Below, one piece after another: positions 43,424 to 55,641 of a DNA stretch of 64,000 bases; position 1 is the stretch's first letter; every line of letters begins with the position of its first letter. The notes below the pieces were generated by a model. It saw only the letters and a program-made list of their open reading frames with translations, ran no database searches and was not told the DNA's origin. The stretch spans positions 248,001 through 312,000 of the forward strand of contig CAVQUV010000016.1 in the NCBI GenBank assembly GCA_963716855.1, given 5' to 3'. Origin of the DNA: JAGVSZ01 sp963716855 (GTDB lineage: Bacteria; Pseudomonadota; Gammaproteobacteria; Burkholderiales; SG8-39). The translations under genes and the position numbers were made by a program.

Positions 43424-44779
43424 TCAGCGCGTCTGCTCGACGCGGGCGCTCGCCCCGCCCTCGGCGAAAGTGAGATCGAGCAGGTCGCCGCGACCGAGCC
43501 CCGCACTGCGGCGCACGATGCGTCCCTCTCCGTCCCGGACGATGGCATAGCCGCGCTCCAGCACCGCGCGCGGGTCGAGATGCGCGAGGTTCTGCACGAG
43601 CGACTCGAGCCGCGCCGAGCGCTGCGCTGATCGGTGGTACATCGCGGAGCGCGTGCGCTGGGCCAGCCCGGCGATCCGCGCCTCCAGTGGCGCGAGAGCG
43701 GGAATGCCCCGCATCGCCCGGTCGGCAAGATCGCGCACGCGCCATCGCCCCCGCTCCAGCGACCGCTCGGCCGCAAGGGCGAGGCGCGCGCGAAGCTGCC
43801 CCAGCAGCGCGGTCTGTGCATCGAGGCGGCGTCCCGGGTGGACGAGCCGGCGCGTCAGATGGTCGAGGACCTGGAAGCGGGTCTCGAGGTCGCGAATGAT
43901 GCGGCGGTGCAGGCGCCCGGCAAGCAGGTCGAGACGCGCGAGCAGCTCGTCGCGCGCCGGGCTCGCGAGCTCCGCCGCCCCGGTCGGCGTCGGTGCGCGG
44001 ACGTCGGCCGCGAAGTCCGCGATCGTGAAGTCGGTTTCATGGCCGACCCCAACGACGACCGGAACCGCACAGGCGCGGATCGCGCGCGCGACGCGCTCGT
44101 CGTTGAAAGCCCAGAGATCCTCGATGCTCCCGCCGCCGCGGCACAGGATCAGCACGTCGCACTCGCGGCGCCGCGCGGCTGACGCGATTGCGGCGACGAT
44201 CTCGGCCGGCGCACCCTCGCCCTGCACCGCGGCGGGATAGACCACTACCTCGACCGAGGGATTGCGCCGCGCGAGCGTGGTCAGCACGTCGCGCAGCGCC
44301 GCGGCCGCCGGGGAGGTCACGACGCCGATCGCGCGGGGGTACGCCGGAATCGGTCGCTTGAGCGCCGGGTCGAACAGCCCCTCGCGCTCGAGGCGGTCGC
44401 GCAGGCGCAGGAACGCCTCATAGAGCGCACCGAGGCCCGCGCGGCGCATGAACTCGACGTTGAGCTGGAAATCGCCGCGCGGCTCGTAGAGCGACACCAG
44501 CGCGCGGACCTCCACCTGCAGGCCGTCGCGGGGCTGCCAGTCGAGGTACGCGCCGCGGCCGCGGAACATCACGCAGCGCACCTGGGCCTGGTCATCCTTC
44601 AGCGAGAAATACAGGTGCCCCGATCGGGCCTGGGTGAAGTTGGAGATCTCGCCGCCGACCCAGAGGAGCGGAAAACGGTGCTCGAGTAGGTCGTGAACGC
44701 TGCGATTGAGCGCCGAAACGCTGAGGACTTCGCTCCCGGAGAACCCGCTTTCCCGCGTCAATGCTGGCTCTCCGGGCAT
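43424..44779 (-). CDS. xseA: Exodeoxyribonuclease VII large subunit
   Basis: A 451-residue nuclease subunit. The N-terminal OB-fold (LLEHRFPLLWVGGEISNFTQ) is followed by the catalytic domain with GVVTSPAAAALRDV, DVLILCRGGGSIEDLW and VGHETDFTIADFAAD, then a coiled-coil region and C-terminal RGYAIVRD segment. With XseB it degrades single-stranded DNA; xseB is not in the window. Confidence 0.97.
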   Translation of the reverse strand: MPGEPALTRESGFSGSEVLSVSALNRSVHDLLEHRFPLLWVGGEISNFTQARSGHLYFSLKDDQAQVRCVMFRGRGAYLDWQPRDGLQVEVRALVSLYEPRGDFQLNVEFMRRAGLGALYEAFLRLRDRLEREGLFDPALKRPIPAYPRAIGVVTSPAAAALRDVLTTLARRNPSVEVVVYPAAVQGEGAPAEIVAAIASAARRRECDVLILCRGGGSIEDLWAFNDERVARAIRACAVPVVVGVGHETDFTIADFAADVRAPTPTGAAELASPARDELLARLDLLAGRLHRRIIRDLETRFQVLDHLTRRLVHPGRRLDAQTALLGQLRARLALAAERSLERGRWRVRDLADRAMRGIPALAPLEARIAGLAQRTRSAMYHRSAQRSARLESLVQNLAHLDPRAVLERGYAIVRDGEGRIVRRSAGLGRGDLLDLTFAEGGASARVEQTR

Positions 44780-45108
44780 GTCCGCATCTTAACCTATCCA
44801 CAAGTGCGCCCGCCGGGCCCCCGGCGCCGACGGGCGCGCCGCCGCTCTCTCTGGAGATTCCTGCAACTTGCTGATTCAATGAACTAAATCGTTACGATCA
44901 CTTATTGATCAGCGGGCGAAATTCCTTTCCGCACGGTCCACTTAGCGTGGCTGTCGACACACTATGCACAACCTTATCCACAGCAACTGTGGATAACTAT
45001 GCATGCCGGAAGCATGCGCGCGCGAGACGCGCGCTAACGCATTTTCTTGCGGCGCAAGAGCGCGGCAGATAAAGTCTCGTGCTTTGATTTTTCGCGGAAA
45101 ACTAACGC
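44780..45108. other. Intergenic gap with DnaA boxes (329 bp)
   Basis: This non-coding gap is visibly richer in A+T than its surroundings, particularly from 44870 to 45000. Besides the DnaA boxes it contains GATC sites (in TGATCAG near 44908) and a GCATGC palindrome pair near 45002-45015. It must hold the promoters of xseA and of exbB; no precise promoter pair was identified. Confidence 0.6.
44974..44996. promoter_or_regulatory. Inverted pair of perfect DnaA boxes
   Basis: TTATCCACA (44974-44982) and its inverse TGTGGATAA (44988-44996) are separated by GCAAC. Both match the strongest DnaA box exactly. A third, one-mismatch copy (CTATCCACA) is at 44794-44802. DnaA may regulate exbB or xseA here. 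Confidence 0.7.
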
Positions 45109-45714
45109 GTGTTCGCAATCATTCAAGCGGCCGGATGGCCGATCTGGTTCCTCCTGCTGGCCTCCGTGATCGCCGTTGCGCTCATCATCGAGCGGTCGAT
45201 CGTGCTCAGGCACTCGAAGATCGTTCCCAACGGTCTGCTCGAGAAGGTGGTGGATGCGTACCGGAAACAGGGCGTCGGCACCCAGCTGCTTGACAGCCTT
45301 TATCGGGACTCGCCCCTCGGGCGCGTGCTCGCCGCCGGGTTGAGGAATCACAAGGCGCCGCGTCCGGTGATGAAGGAAGCGATCGAGGACGAGGGGCGCG
45401 CCGTCACGCACGACCTCGAGCGGTTCCTCACCACGCTCGGCACGATCGCGGCTATCAGTCCGCTGTGGGGCCTGTTTGGCACGATCGTGGGCATGATCGA
45501 AATCTTCGGCTCGCAGAATCCGACCGGGGCGAACCCGGCGCAGCTCGCGCACGGCATCTCGATCGCGCTCTACAACGCCGGCTTCGGCATCCTGATCGCC
45601 GTTCCCGCGACGATCTTCTTCCGCCACTTCCGCGGCAAGGCCGAGAGTTTCGTGATGGAGATGGAGCAGCAAGCCTCGCGGCTCGTCGACATGGTCCACG
45701 GCGAGCGGGGCTGA
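45109..45714 (+). CDS. exbB: ExbB/TolQ family proton-channel protein
   Basis: A 201-residue inner-membrane protein with three helices: WPIWFLLLASVIAVALIIER near the N-terminus and two C-terminal ones (LGTIAAISPLWGLFGTIVGM and ISIALYNAGFGILIAVPATI). It pairs with the ExbD-like protein 14 bp downstream to use the proton-motive force. tonB/tolA are absent. This pair regularly precedes lpxK in betaproteobacteria, so a role in the envelope is likely. GTG start. Confidence 0.92.
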   Translation: MFAIIQAAGWPIWFLLLASVIAVALIIERSIVLRHSKIVPNGLLEKVVDAYRKQGVGTQLLDSLYRDSPLGRVLAAGLRNHKAPRPVMKEAIEDEGRAVTHDLERFLTTLGTIAAISPLWGLFGTIVGMIEIFGSQNPTGANPAQLAHGISIALYNAGFGILIAVPATIFFRHFRGKAESFVMEMEQQASRLVDMVHGERG

Positions 45715-45728
45715 TCGGAGCGGTCGGG

Positions 45729-46148
45729 GTGAACTTTCGTGGCCACTGGAAGGAGGATCCGGAGATCAACCTGATCCCCTTCATCGACGTTCTGCTCGTG
45801 ATCCTCATCTTCCTGATGGTGACGACCACCTACTCGAGGTACGCAGAACTCCAGATCAACCTGCCGAGCGCCTCGGCAGAGAAACAGGCCGAGCGCCCGA
45901 ACGAGATCAACGTCACGATCAGCGCCGCCGGCGAGCTCACGATCGACCGCAAGCCGGCGCAGTTCGCGAGCGTCGCGCAGTTCACCGAGCTCCTGAAGCA
46001 GGCGGGCAGCGGGCGCAAGGACCCGATCGTGATCATCAATGGCGACGCGAAGTCCAACCTCCAGGTGTCGATCAACGTGATGGAGGCGGCGCGACTCGCC
46101 GGCTACACGAACGTCTCGTTCGCGGTCCAGCAATCGGCCGGGAAGTGA
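45729..46148 (+). CDS. exbD: ExbD/TolR family protein
   Basis: A 139-residue protein with one N-terminal helix containing the conserved acid (EINLIPFIDVLLVILIFLMV, Asp in the helix) and a periplasmic domain from about residue 40. It partners the preceding ExbB-like protein. GTG start at 45729, just where homology begins (NFRGHWKEDPEINL). Confidence 0.93.
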   Translation: MNFRGHWKEDPEINLIPFIDVLLVILIFLMVTTTYSRYAELQINLPSASAEKQAERPNEINVTISAAGELTIDRKPAQFASVAQFTELLKQAGSGRKDPIVIINGDAKSNLQVSINVMEAARLAGYTNVSFAVQQSAGK

Positions 46149-46172
46149 TCCCGGCCCGCGCGGCGTGCGGCA

Positions 46173-47174
46173 GTGACGCGCAGGTCAGGATTGGAAACCG
46201 CATCCTTCCCCGAGCGTCACTGGTACCGGCTGAGCCCGCTCTCGGTCGCGCTCGCGCCGTTCAGCCTGCTCTTCCGGCTGGCCGTCGGCCTCCGTCGCGC
46301 CGGATACGCCAAGGGGATCCTCCGGTCGCATCGTCTGCCGGTCCCGGTGGTGGTCGTCGGCAATCGCGTCGTCGGCGGCACGGGAAAGACCCCGCTGGTG
46401 CTCTGGCTCGTCGACGTGCTGCGCAGCCGCGGCCTCCGGCCTGGAATCGTGTCGCGCGGATACCGCGGCACCAACGATCCCGCCCGGCGCGTGCTCCAAG
46501 GTGGGGACGCAGCGCAGTTCGGCGACGAACCGGTGCTGCTCGCCGAGCGCAGCGGGGTGCCGGTGTGGATCGGGCGGAATCGGGTCGCTGCGGCGCGCGG
46601 CCTGCTCGCCGCACACCCTGACCGCGACGTCCTGATCTGCGACGACGGCCTGCAGCACTACGCTCTCGCGCGCGACTTCGAGATCGCGGTCGAGGACGAG
46701 CGGGGCCACGGCAACGGCCTGCTGCTCCCGGCGGGCCCGTTGCGCGAGCCCGCCTCACGTGCGGTGGATGCAGTCGTCGTCAACGGGGCGGCGGGCGCGG
46801 GGGGGTTCGAGATGCACCTCGCGCCGGACGGCTTCCGCCGCGTCGGCGGGGGCGAGGAGAGCGTGCCGGTCGCAGCGCTGCGGGGCCGGCGCCTGCATGC
46901 GGTCGCGGGGATCGGCAACCCGGGGCGCTTCTTCGCGACGCTCCGGGCCCAGGGCCTCGAATTCGTGCCGCACGCGTTTCCCGACCACCACGCATGGACG
47001 GCGCACGACCTCGACTTCGCCGCATGTGACTTCGTGCTGATGACCGAGAAGGATGCAGTAAAATGCCGCGCATTCGGACGCGACGACCTCGTCGCCCTCC
47101 GGGTGCAGGCGCGGGTCGATCCGCGACTTGCGGACCTCCTCTCGGCGCGCATCCATGGATCCGAAGCTGCTTGA
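46173..47174 (+). CDS. lpxK: Tetraacyldisaccharide 4'-kinase
   Basis: A 333-residue lipid A kinase adding the 4'-phosphate. After a short hydrophobic segment (LAPFSLLFRLAVGLRR) comes VVGNRVVGGTGKTPL with the Walker A, then IVSRGYRG and the ICDDGLQHY motif. GTG start. The last 20 bases overlap trm112. It confirms a Gram-negative envelope with lipid A. Confidence 0.97.
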   Translation: MTRRSGLETASFPERHWYRLSPLSVALAPFSLLFRLAVGLRRAGYAKGILRSHRLPVPVVVVGNRVVGGTGKTPLVLWLVDVLRSRGLRPGIVSRGYRGTNDPARRVLQGGDAAQFGDEPVLLAERSGVPVWIGRNRVAAARGLLAAHPDRDVLICDDGLQHYALARDFEIAVEDERGHGNGLLLPAGPLREPASRAVDAVVVNGAAGAGGFEMHLAPDGFRRVGGGEESVPVAALRGRRLHAVAGIGNPGRFFATLRAQGLEFVPHAFPDHHAWTAHDLDFAACDFVLMTEKDAVKCRAFGRDDLVALRVQARVDPRLADLLSARIHGSEAA

Positions 47175-47352
47175 CATTCTCGTCTGCCCGGTCACCAAGG
47201 GCCCGCTGATCTACGACAAACCGGCCCAGGAACTGGTGTCGATCGAGAGCGGTCTCGCTTACCCGATCCGGGACGGCATTCCGGTGATGCTCGAGGACGA
47301 GGCGCGGCGCCTCTCCGCAGACGAGATCGAGTCCTGGCGCGCGAAGCGCTGA
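47155..47352 (+). CDS. Trm112 family protein
   Basis: A 65-residue small protein with MDPKLLDILVCPVTKGPLIY and a LAYPIRDGIPVML strand, typical of YcaR/Trm112-like proteins always found between lpxK and kdsB. Only one cysteine of the zinc-ribbon remains. Function in bacteria is unclear; eukaryotic homologues activate methyltransferases. It overlaps lpxK by 20 bases. Confidence 0.93.
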   Translation: MDPKLLDILVCPVTKGPLIYDKPAQELVSIESGLAYPIRDGIPVMLEDEARRLSADEIESWRAKR

Positions 47353-47373
47353 GCGCGCCGGAGGCGCTACGCC

Positions 47374-48156
47374 ATGCCCGGCCTCCTGCGCTTCACCGTC
47401 CTCATCCCCGCGCGCTATGCGTCGAGCCGGCTGCCCGGCAAGGCGCTCGCGGACATCGGCGGCAAACCGATGGTCGTACACGTGGCGGACCGCGCCCGCT
47501 CGAGCGGCGCGGGCGCGGTGTGGATCGCCACCGACGACGCGCGCATTGTTGCCGCGGCGCGCGAGCACGGCTGCGATGCGCTGCTGACGCGCGCCGATCA
47601 CGCGTCCGGGACCGACCGGCTGGCGGAAGCCGCAGCGACGCTGGGGCTCGCCGATGACGAAATCGTGGTGAACGTGCAGGGCGACGAGCCGCTGATGCCG
47701 CCCGCGCTAGTGGGCCGGCTCGCGCACGCGCTGGCGCAGCGGACGGCGGCGTCGATGGCGACGGCCTGCGTTCCCATCACCGACCCGGAGAAGATGCGCA
47801 ATCCGAATGTGGTCAAGGTCGTGTGCGACCACTCCGGTTACGCGCTTTACTTCAGCCGCGCCCCGATCCCGTACGCACGCGACGCGGTCGCCGCCGGGGG
47901 CCCGGCGGCGGTGCTGCCGGACGGATTGCCCGCGTATCACCACCTCGGCATCTACGCTTACCGCGCCGGTTTTCTGCGCGCGTATGCGAAGCTCGTGCCC
48001 GCACCGATCGAACGATTCGAGGCGCTCGAGCAGCTGCGCGCGCTCTGGCACGGGCACCGCATTGCGGTCATCGTCGCCGAGGCGGAGCTGCCGCCCGGCG
48101 TGGACACCCCCGAGGACCTGGAAAGGACGCGACGACTCTTCGCCGCCAAGGCCTGA
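47374..48156 (+). CDS. kdsB: CMP-KDO synthetase (3-deoxy-manno-octulosonate cytidylyltransferase)
   Basis: A 260-residue enzyme activating KDO with CTP for lipopolysaccharide core synthesis. IPARYASSRLPGKALADIGG is the nucleotide-binding start; VVNVQGDEPLM and GTDRLAEAA are conserved, and FSRAPIPYARD follows. It lies in the lpxK-trm112-kdsB-adk cluster. Confidence 0.97.
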   Translation: MPGLLRFTVLIPARYASSRLPGKALADIGGKPMVVHVADRARSSGAGAVWIATDDARIVAAAREHGCDALLTRADHASGTDRLAEAAATLGLADDEIVVNVQGDEPLMPPALVGRLAHALAQRTAASMATACVPITDPEKMRNPNVVKVVCDHSGYALYFSRAPIPYARDAVAAGGPAAVLPDGLPAYHHLGIYAYRAGFLRAYAKLVPAPIERFEALEQLRALWHGHRIAVIVAEAELPPGVDTPEDLERTRRLFAAKA

Positions 48157-48267
48157 GCGGTCTCGCCGGGCACCCGCGCAGTCCGCCCGGGTGATCGGCC
48201 CGTTTGACCGCGTCGCCGCCAACGGGCTATCGTCAACATTCCCTTCCCCGAACGAGCCAGACACTCA

Positions 48268-48921
48268 ATGCGACTTATCCTCCTCGGCCCGCCTGGCGCT
48301 GGCAAAGGCACGCAAGCGCAGTTCATCACCGATCGCTTCGGGATCCCGCAGATCTCGACCGGCGACATGCTGCGCGTCGCGATCAAGGCGGGCACGCCGC
48401 TCGGCGTGGCGGCGAAGAAGGTCATGGACGCGGGCCAACTCGTGTCCGACGACATCGTCATCGCGCTGGTGAAGGAGCGTCTTGCCCGGAGCGACTGCGC
48501 CTCCGGCTATCTTTTCGACGGGTTTCCGCGCACGCTCCCGCAGGCCGAGGCGATGAAGAGTGCCGGTGTGGCGCTCGACTATGTCCTCGAGATCGACGTG
48601 CCCGACGAGGAGATCATCGCGCGCATGGGCGGTCGCCGCGTCCACCTCGCCTCGGGTCGGACCTATCACGTGCGGTTCAATCCGCCCAAGGTCGCAGACC
48701 GCGACGACGTGACCGGCGAGCCGCTGATCCAGCGTGACGACGACCGCGCGGACACCGTTCGCAAGCGCCTGGAGGTGTATCACGCACAGACCCGGGCGCT
48801 GGTCGACTACTTCACGCGCTGGGCGGCGACCGGCGACCCGCGGGCGCCGCAGTATCGGCGGATCTCCGGCGTGGGCTCGGTCGACGAAATCCGCGAACGC
48901 GCCCTTGCCGCTCTGAATTAG
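48268..48921 (+). CDS. adk: Adenylate kinase
   Basis: A 217-residue long-form adenylate kinase, ATP + AMP to 2 ADP. The P-loop GPPGAGKGTQ starts at residue 7, DGFPRTLPQA follows, and the LID (GRRVHLASGRTYHVRFNPPK) has no zinc cysteines. Product of PPi-generating reactions, AMP, is recycled here, which fits the PPi enzymes encoded next door. The 111-bp gap from kdsB may contain its promoter. Confidence 0.98.
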   Translation: MRLILLGPPGAGKGTQAQFITDRFGIPQISTGDMLRVAIKAGTPLGVAAKKVMDAGQLVSDDIVIALVKERLARSDCASGYLFDGFPRTLPQAEAMKSAGVALDYVLEIDVPDEEIIARMGGRRVHLASGRTYHVRFNPPKVADRDDVTGEPLIQRDDDRADTVRKRLEVYHAQTRALVDYFTRWAATGDPRAPQYRRISGVGSVDEIRERALAALN

Positions 48922-49012
48922 AGCGCGCTGCCGGGGCGGTGTGCCTCCGGCGAATGTCGCGCTTCGCGTCGCCGCGCGATAATCTTTCGCGTTCCTTGTT
49001 CGTGAAGCGGCC

Positions 49013-50294
49013 ATGAAAACCACCAAAGCCACCAAAGCCCTCCAACGCCATCTACGCCCAGTCTGGCGGCCCCAGCGCGGTGATCAATGCCTCCGCTGCC
49101 GGCGTCATCGAAGCCGCGCGCAAGGCGCGCGGGAAGATCGGCAAGCTGTACGCCGGCCGCAACGGCATCGTCGGCATCCTCACCGAAGAGCTGATCGATA
49201 CCGGCAGGGAGTCGGCGAGCGCGGTCGCCCGGCTCCGCCAGACCCCGGGCAGCGCGTTCGGGACCTGCCGCTACAAGCTCAGGGATTTCGAGAAGGACCG
49301 GTCGCAGTACGAGCGGCTGATCGAGGTGTTTCGCGCCTACGACATCGGCTACTTCTTCTACAACGGCGGCAACGATTCCATGGACACGGCGTGGAAGGTT
49401 TCGCAGCTCGGCGCGCAACTCGGCTATCCGGTGCAGTGCATCGGCGTGCCGAAGACGATCGACAACGACCTGCCGATGATCGATGCCTGCCCGGGGTTCG
49501 GGTCGGTGGCGAAGTACGTCGCGACCTCGATTCGCGAGGCAAGCATGGACGTCGCGTCGATGTTCCGCACCTCGACGCAGATCTTCGTGCTGGAGGTGAT
49601 GGGCCGCCACGCGGGCTGGATCACCGCCGCGGGCGGGCTCGCCGCAGAGGGGCCGGACGATGGTCCGCACGTCCTGCTGTTTCCCGAGATCCAGTTCGAC
49701 GAAGCGAAGTTCCTCGACCGCGTGAAGGCGACGGTCGAGCGTATCGGCTGGTGCTCGATCGTCGTCTCGGAGGGCCTGCACGGGCCCGACGGAAAGTTCC
49801 TGTCGGAGAGCGGATTGCGCGACGCGTTCGGCCACGCCCAGCTCGGGGGCGTCGCGCCGCAGATCGCCAAGCTGATCACCGAGCGGCTGAAGTACAAGCA
49901 CCACTGGGCGGTCTCGGACTACCTCCAGCGCTCGGCCCGCCACATCGCCTCGGCGGTCGACGCGGAGCAGGCGTACAAGCTCGGCGCGGCGGCGGTGAAG
50001 CTCGCGCTCGAGGGGCGCAACGCCGTGATGCCGACGGTGATCCGCTTGTCGGACAAGCCCTACAAGTGGAAGCTCGGCGTGGCGGAGCTGAAGAACGTCG
50101 CCAACGTCGAGAAGAAGATGCCGCGCGACTTCATTACCGACGACGGTTTCCACATCACGGCCAAGTGCCGGGACTATCTTTCGCCGCTCACCAGGGGCGA
50201 GGACTACCCCTCCTACAAGGACGGGCTGCCCGACTACGTCAAGCTGAAGAACGTGCTCGTGCCGAAGAAGCTCGGCACGACCTTCAAAATCTGA
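49013..50294 (+). CDS. Pyrophosphate-type 6-phosphofructokinase (start region frameshifted)
   Basis: A PFK of about 426 residues after correction. The substrate motif is YNGGNDSMDT and the next loop is VPKTIDNDLP; the lysine in PKTIDND marks PPi-using enzymes, where ATP enzymes have glycine. GRHAGWI is also conserved. The ATG at 49013 begins MKTTKATKA, but the nucleotide site NAIYAQSGGPSAVINAS is in the +1 frame, where a stop lies at 49014-49016. One extra C in GCCCTCC (about 49045) would join them. Without correction the first usable start is GTG 49080, which would lose the GG-P-loop. It lies just upstream of the PPi-driven proton pump. Confidence 0.88.
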
Positions 50295-50312
50295 ACGCGG
50301 CCGGGCTATAAT
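50283..50312 (+). promoter_or_regulatory. Promoter of the pyrophosphatase gene
   Basis: A perfect -10 TATAAT (50307-50312) preceded by TTCAAA (50283-50288) with an 18-bp spacer. It lies between PFK and hppA and would give a leader of about 92 bases. Confidence 0.65.
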
Positions 50313-50410
50313 CCGCCGCTTTCTAGAACCCGGGCCGGGGGAGCCGGCGGAGCGCGCGTGCCCGCGCGCCCGCGCTTCCCGACGAACGCCCGCCTTACAC
50401 GGGGGATTCC

Positions 50411-52876
<2,466 letters not shown>

Positions 52877-52880
<4 letters not shown>

Positions 52881-54631
52881 CGGCGCGGCGAGTCTTCGCG
52901 CGCCTGGGAAGGGCAGCCTGCGGGCTGCCCTTTTTCTTTTGGGTCGCCGCCGCGAGCGCGCAGCTCGCGGCGGAGCCGGGATCCGGCGTTGCGCCCAAGC
53001 GCGCCGCGGTCGGCCAGCGCTTCATGGTGGCCGCGGCACATCCGCTCGCCGTCGATGCGGGCTACGAGGTGCTCAAGCGCGGCGGCACCGCGATGGACGC
53101 CGCGGTCGCCGTGCAGCTCGTGCTCGGGCTCGTCGAGCCCCAGTCCTCGGGCGTCGGCGGCGGCGCGTTCATCGTTCATTACTCCGCGGCGGACAAGCGG
53201 GTGCGGACGTACGACGGCCGCGAGACGGCGCCCGCCGCCGCACGGCCCGACCGGTTTCTCGGATCATTCGGCCGGCCGATGGGTTTCATCGACGCGGTGC
53301 TGTCGGGGAAATCGGTCGGGGTGCCCGGGACGTTCGCGGCCCTGGAACTCGCCCATCGCAACCACGGCCGCATCGAATGGGCCGCGCTTGCGACGCCGGC
53401 CATCGGCCTGGCCGAGAGCGGGTTCGCGATCTCGCCGCGGCTGCACGCGCTCCTCGAGTGGGATCGGTGGCTCGCGCGCGACCCGTATGCCGCACGCTAT
53501 TTTTACGATTCGGTTGGGCGGCCGAAACCGGTGGGCGCGATGCTCCGCAACCCCGAGTATGCGGCGGTGCTGCGCGAGGTCGCGAAGCAGGGCGCCGCGG
53601 CGTTCTATCGCGGCCCGATTGCAGCCGATCTCGCGGCGGCCGTGCAGAACCACCCGCTCGGTCGGGGCGACCTCGCCGTCGAGGATCTCACCGGGTACCG
53701 CGCGAAGGAACGCGAGCCCGTGTGCGGCGCGTTCCGTGCCTACCGCGTCTGCGGCATGGGCCCGCCGTCGAGCGGCGGCGTCGCGGTGCTCGAGATCCTC
53801 GGGATTCTCGAGCGCCTGCCGCGAACCGACTTCACGCGCGACCCGGTACGGGCGGTGCACTACTTTGCCGAGGCTGCCCGGCTCGCGTATGCGGACCGCG
53901 ACCGATACGTCGCGGACCCGGACTTCGTCGACGTGCCCGTCGCCGGACTGCTGGCGCCCGCGTATCTGGCGGAGCGCGCTCGTCTGGTCGCCGCGGACAA
54001 GTCGCTCGTCCGGGCCCAACCGGGCCGCCCCGCCGGCGCCGAGCGCAAGGCATTCGCCGACGGCGTCGAGGCCGATCTCGCGTCGACGACGCATTTCTCC
54101 ATCGTCGACGCCGAGGGCAACGCCGTGGCGCTCACCTCGAGCATCGAGTTCCTGTTCGGAAACCACCGGTTCGTGCGCGGGTTCCTGCTCAACAACGAGC
54201 TCACCGACTTCTCGTTCGTCGCGGAGGAGGGTGGGCGTCCGGTTGCGAACCGGGTCGAGGGGCGCAAGCGTCCGCGCAGCTCGATGTCGCCGACCCTCGT
54301 GTTCGACGCGGACGGGCGGCTCGTGATGATCGTGGGATCACCCGGCGGTCACGCGATCATCCACTACGTGGCGCGCGTCATCGTCGCGGCGCTCGACTGG
54401 GGCATGCCGCTTCAGGCGGCGCTGGATGCGCCGCACTTCGGCAGCCGCAACGGCCCGACGGAGCTCGAAGCGGGAACACCGGTCGCGCGCCTGCAGCCTC
54501 AGCTCGAGGCGCTCGGGCATCCGGTGCGCGTCGGCGAGACCGCCAGCGGCGTGCACGCTGTCCTGCGGGTCGGCGACACGTGGGTCGGCGCCGCGGACCC
54601 GCGCCGCGACGGCGCGGCACGGGGTGAGTAG
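52877..54631 (+). CDS. ggt: Gamma-glutamyltransferase
   Basis: A 584-residue periplasmic N-terminal-nucleophile enzyme hydrolysing glutathione. A signal peptide precedes AQLAAEPG (ACGLPFFFWVAAASAQL). The autocleavage Thr is in LASTTHFSIVD, which starts the small subunit; substrate residues appear in LTSSIE and GSPGGHAII. GTG 52877 overlaps the pyrophosphatase stop, so reading without the frameshift would wrongly fuse the two proteins. Confidence 0.94.
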
Positions 54632-54692
54632 TCCGCTTCCGGGCTCCGCGCGGTCCGCGACGAAGCCGAGCGCACCGTCGGGCTCGAGTGCG

Positions 54693-55622
54693 CTACGCCT
54701 CGACCGCCCACTGCAGCGCCGCAAGCACTTTGGGCGCGACCTGCCGGTCGAAGCAATCGAAGGTGTGCAGCGCCGGCCAGGCGCGCAACCACGTCAGCTG
54801 CCGCTTTGCGAGCTGGCGGGTCGCGAAGATGCCGCGGTCGCGCAGCTCGGCGCGGTCGTACTCGCCCTCCAGATGCCTCCAGGCCTGGCGGTAACCGACG
54901 CAGCGCATTGACGGCAGCCCGGGGTGCAGCTCGTAGCGGACGCGCAGCCCCTCGAGCTCCGCGACGAGGCCGGCGGCAAGCATTGCGTCGAAGCGCGTTG
55001 CGATGCGTCGGTGGAGCGCGCTGCGATCTTCCGGCACGAGCGCGAGGGGCAGCAGGGCGAAGGGTGGCGTCGCGCCGCGCGCACCGAGCTGCCGCGACAT
55101 CGGCGTGCCGGTCACGCGAAAGACTTCCAGCGCGCGCTGGATGCGTTGCGCGTCCGCGGGCTCCAGGCGCTCCGCGCTCTCGGGATCGACGCGCGCGAGC
55201 TCGGCGTGCAGCGCCGGCCACCCGCGACCGCGGGCATCGGCGTCGATCGCGGCGCGCACCTCCGCATTGGCGGGAGGCAGCTCCGAGAGCCCGTCGCGCA
55301 GCGCCTTGAAGTACAGCATGGTGCCGCCCACCAACACGGGGATGCGCCCGCGTGCGGCGATCTCGGTGACGAGACGCACGGCATCCGCGCGGAACCGTGC
55401 CGCGGAGTACGGCTCGGTCGGGTCGAGGAGGTCGATGAGGTGATGCGGCACGGCGCGCCGCTCGTCGGCACCCGGTTTGGCGGTGCCGATGTCCATTCCG
55501 CGGTACACCTGTGCCGAGTCGACGCTCACGATCTCGACGGGCAGGCGCGCCGCGATCTCCATCGCCAGGAGCGACTTGCCGCTGGCCGTCGGACCCATCA
55601 GCAGGACGGCGGTCGACCCCAT
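54693..55622 (-). CDS. miaA: tRNA dimethylallyltransferase
   Basis: A 309-residue enzyme that adds dimethylallyl to A37 of tRNAs reading U-starting codons. The P-loop GPTASGKS lies near residue 10; SVDSAQVYRGMDIGTAKP and GGTMLYFKAL are conserved. It is 19 bp downstream of mutL, the classic mutL-miaA order. Confidence 0.97.
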   Translation of the reverse strand: MGSTAVLLMGPTASGKSLLAMEIAARLPVEIVSVDSAQVYRGMDIGTAKPGADERRAVPHHLIDLLDPTEPYSAARFRADAVRLVTEIAARGRIPVLVGGTMLYFKALRDGLSELPPANAEVRAAIDADARGRGWPALHAELARVDPESAERLEPADAQRIQRALEVFRVTGTPMSRQLGARGATPPFALLPLALVPEDRSALHRRIATRFDAMLAAGLVAELEGLRVRYELHPGLPSMRCVGYRQAWRHLEGEYDRAELRDRGIFATRQLAKRQLTWLRAWPALHTFDCFDRQVAPKVLAALQWAVEA

Positions 55623-55641
55623 CGGCTGGCGCGCCGGCGCC

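Noticed and set aside
44780..45108. Chromosomal replication origin
   Set aside because: Two perfect DnaA boxes are suggestive, but there are too few boxes and no dnaA, dnaN, gidA or parAB nearby.
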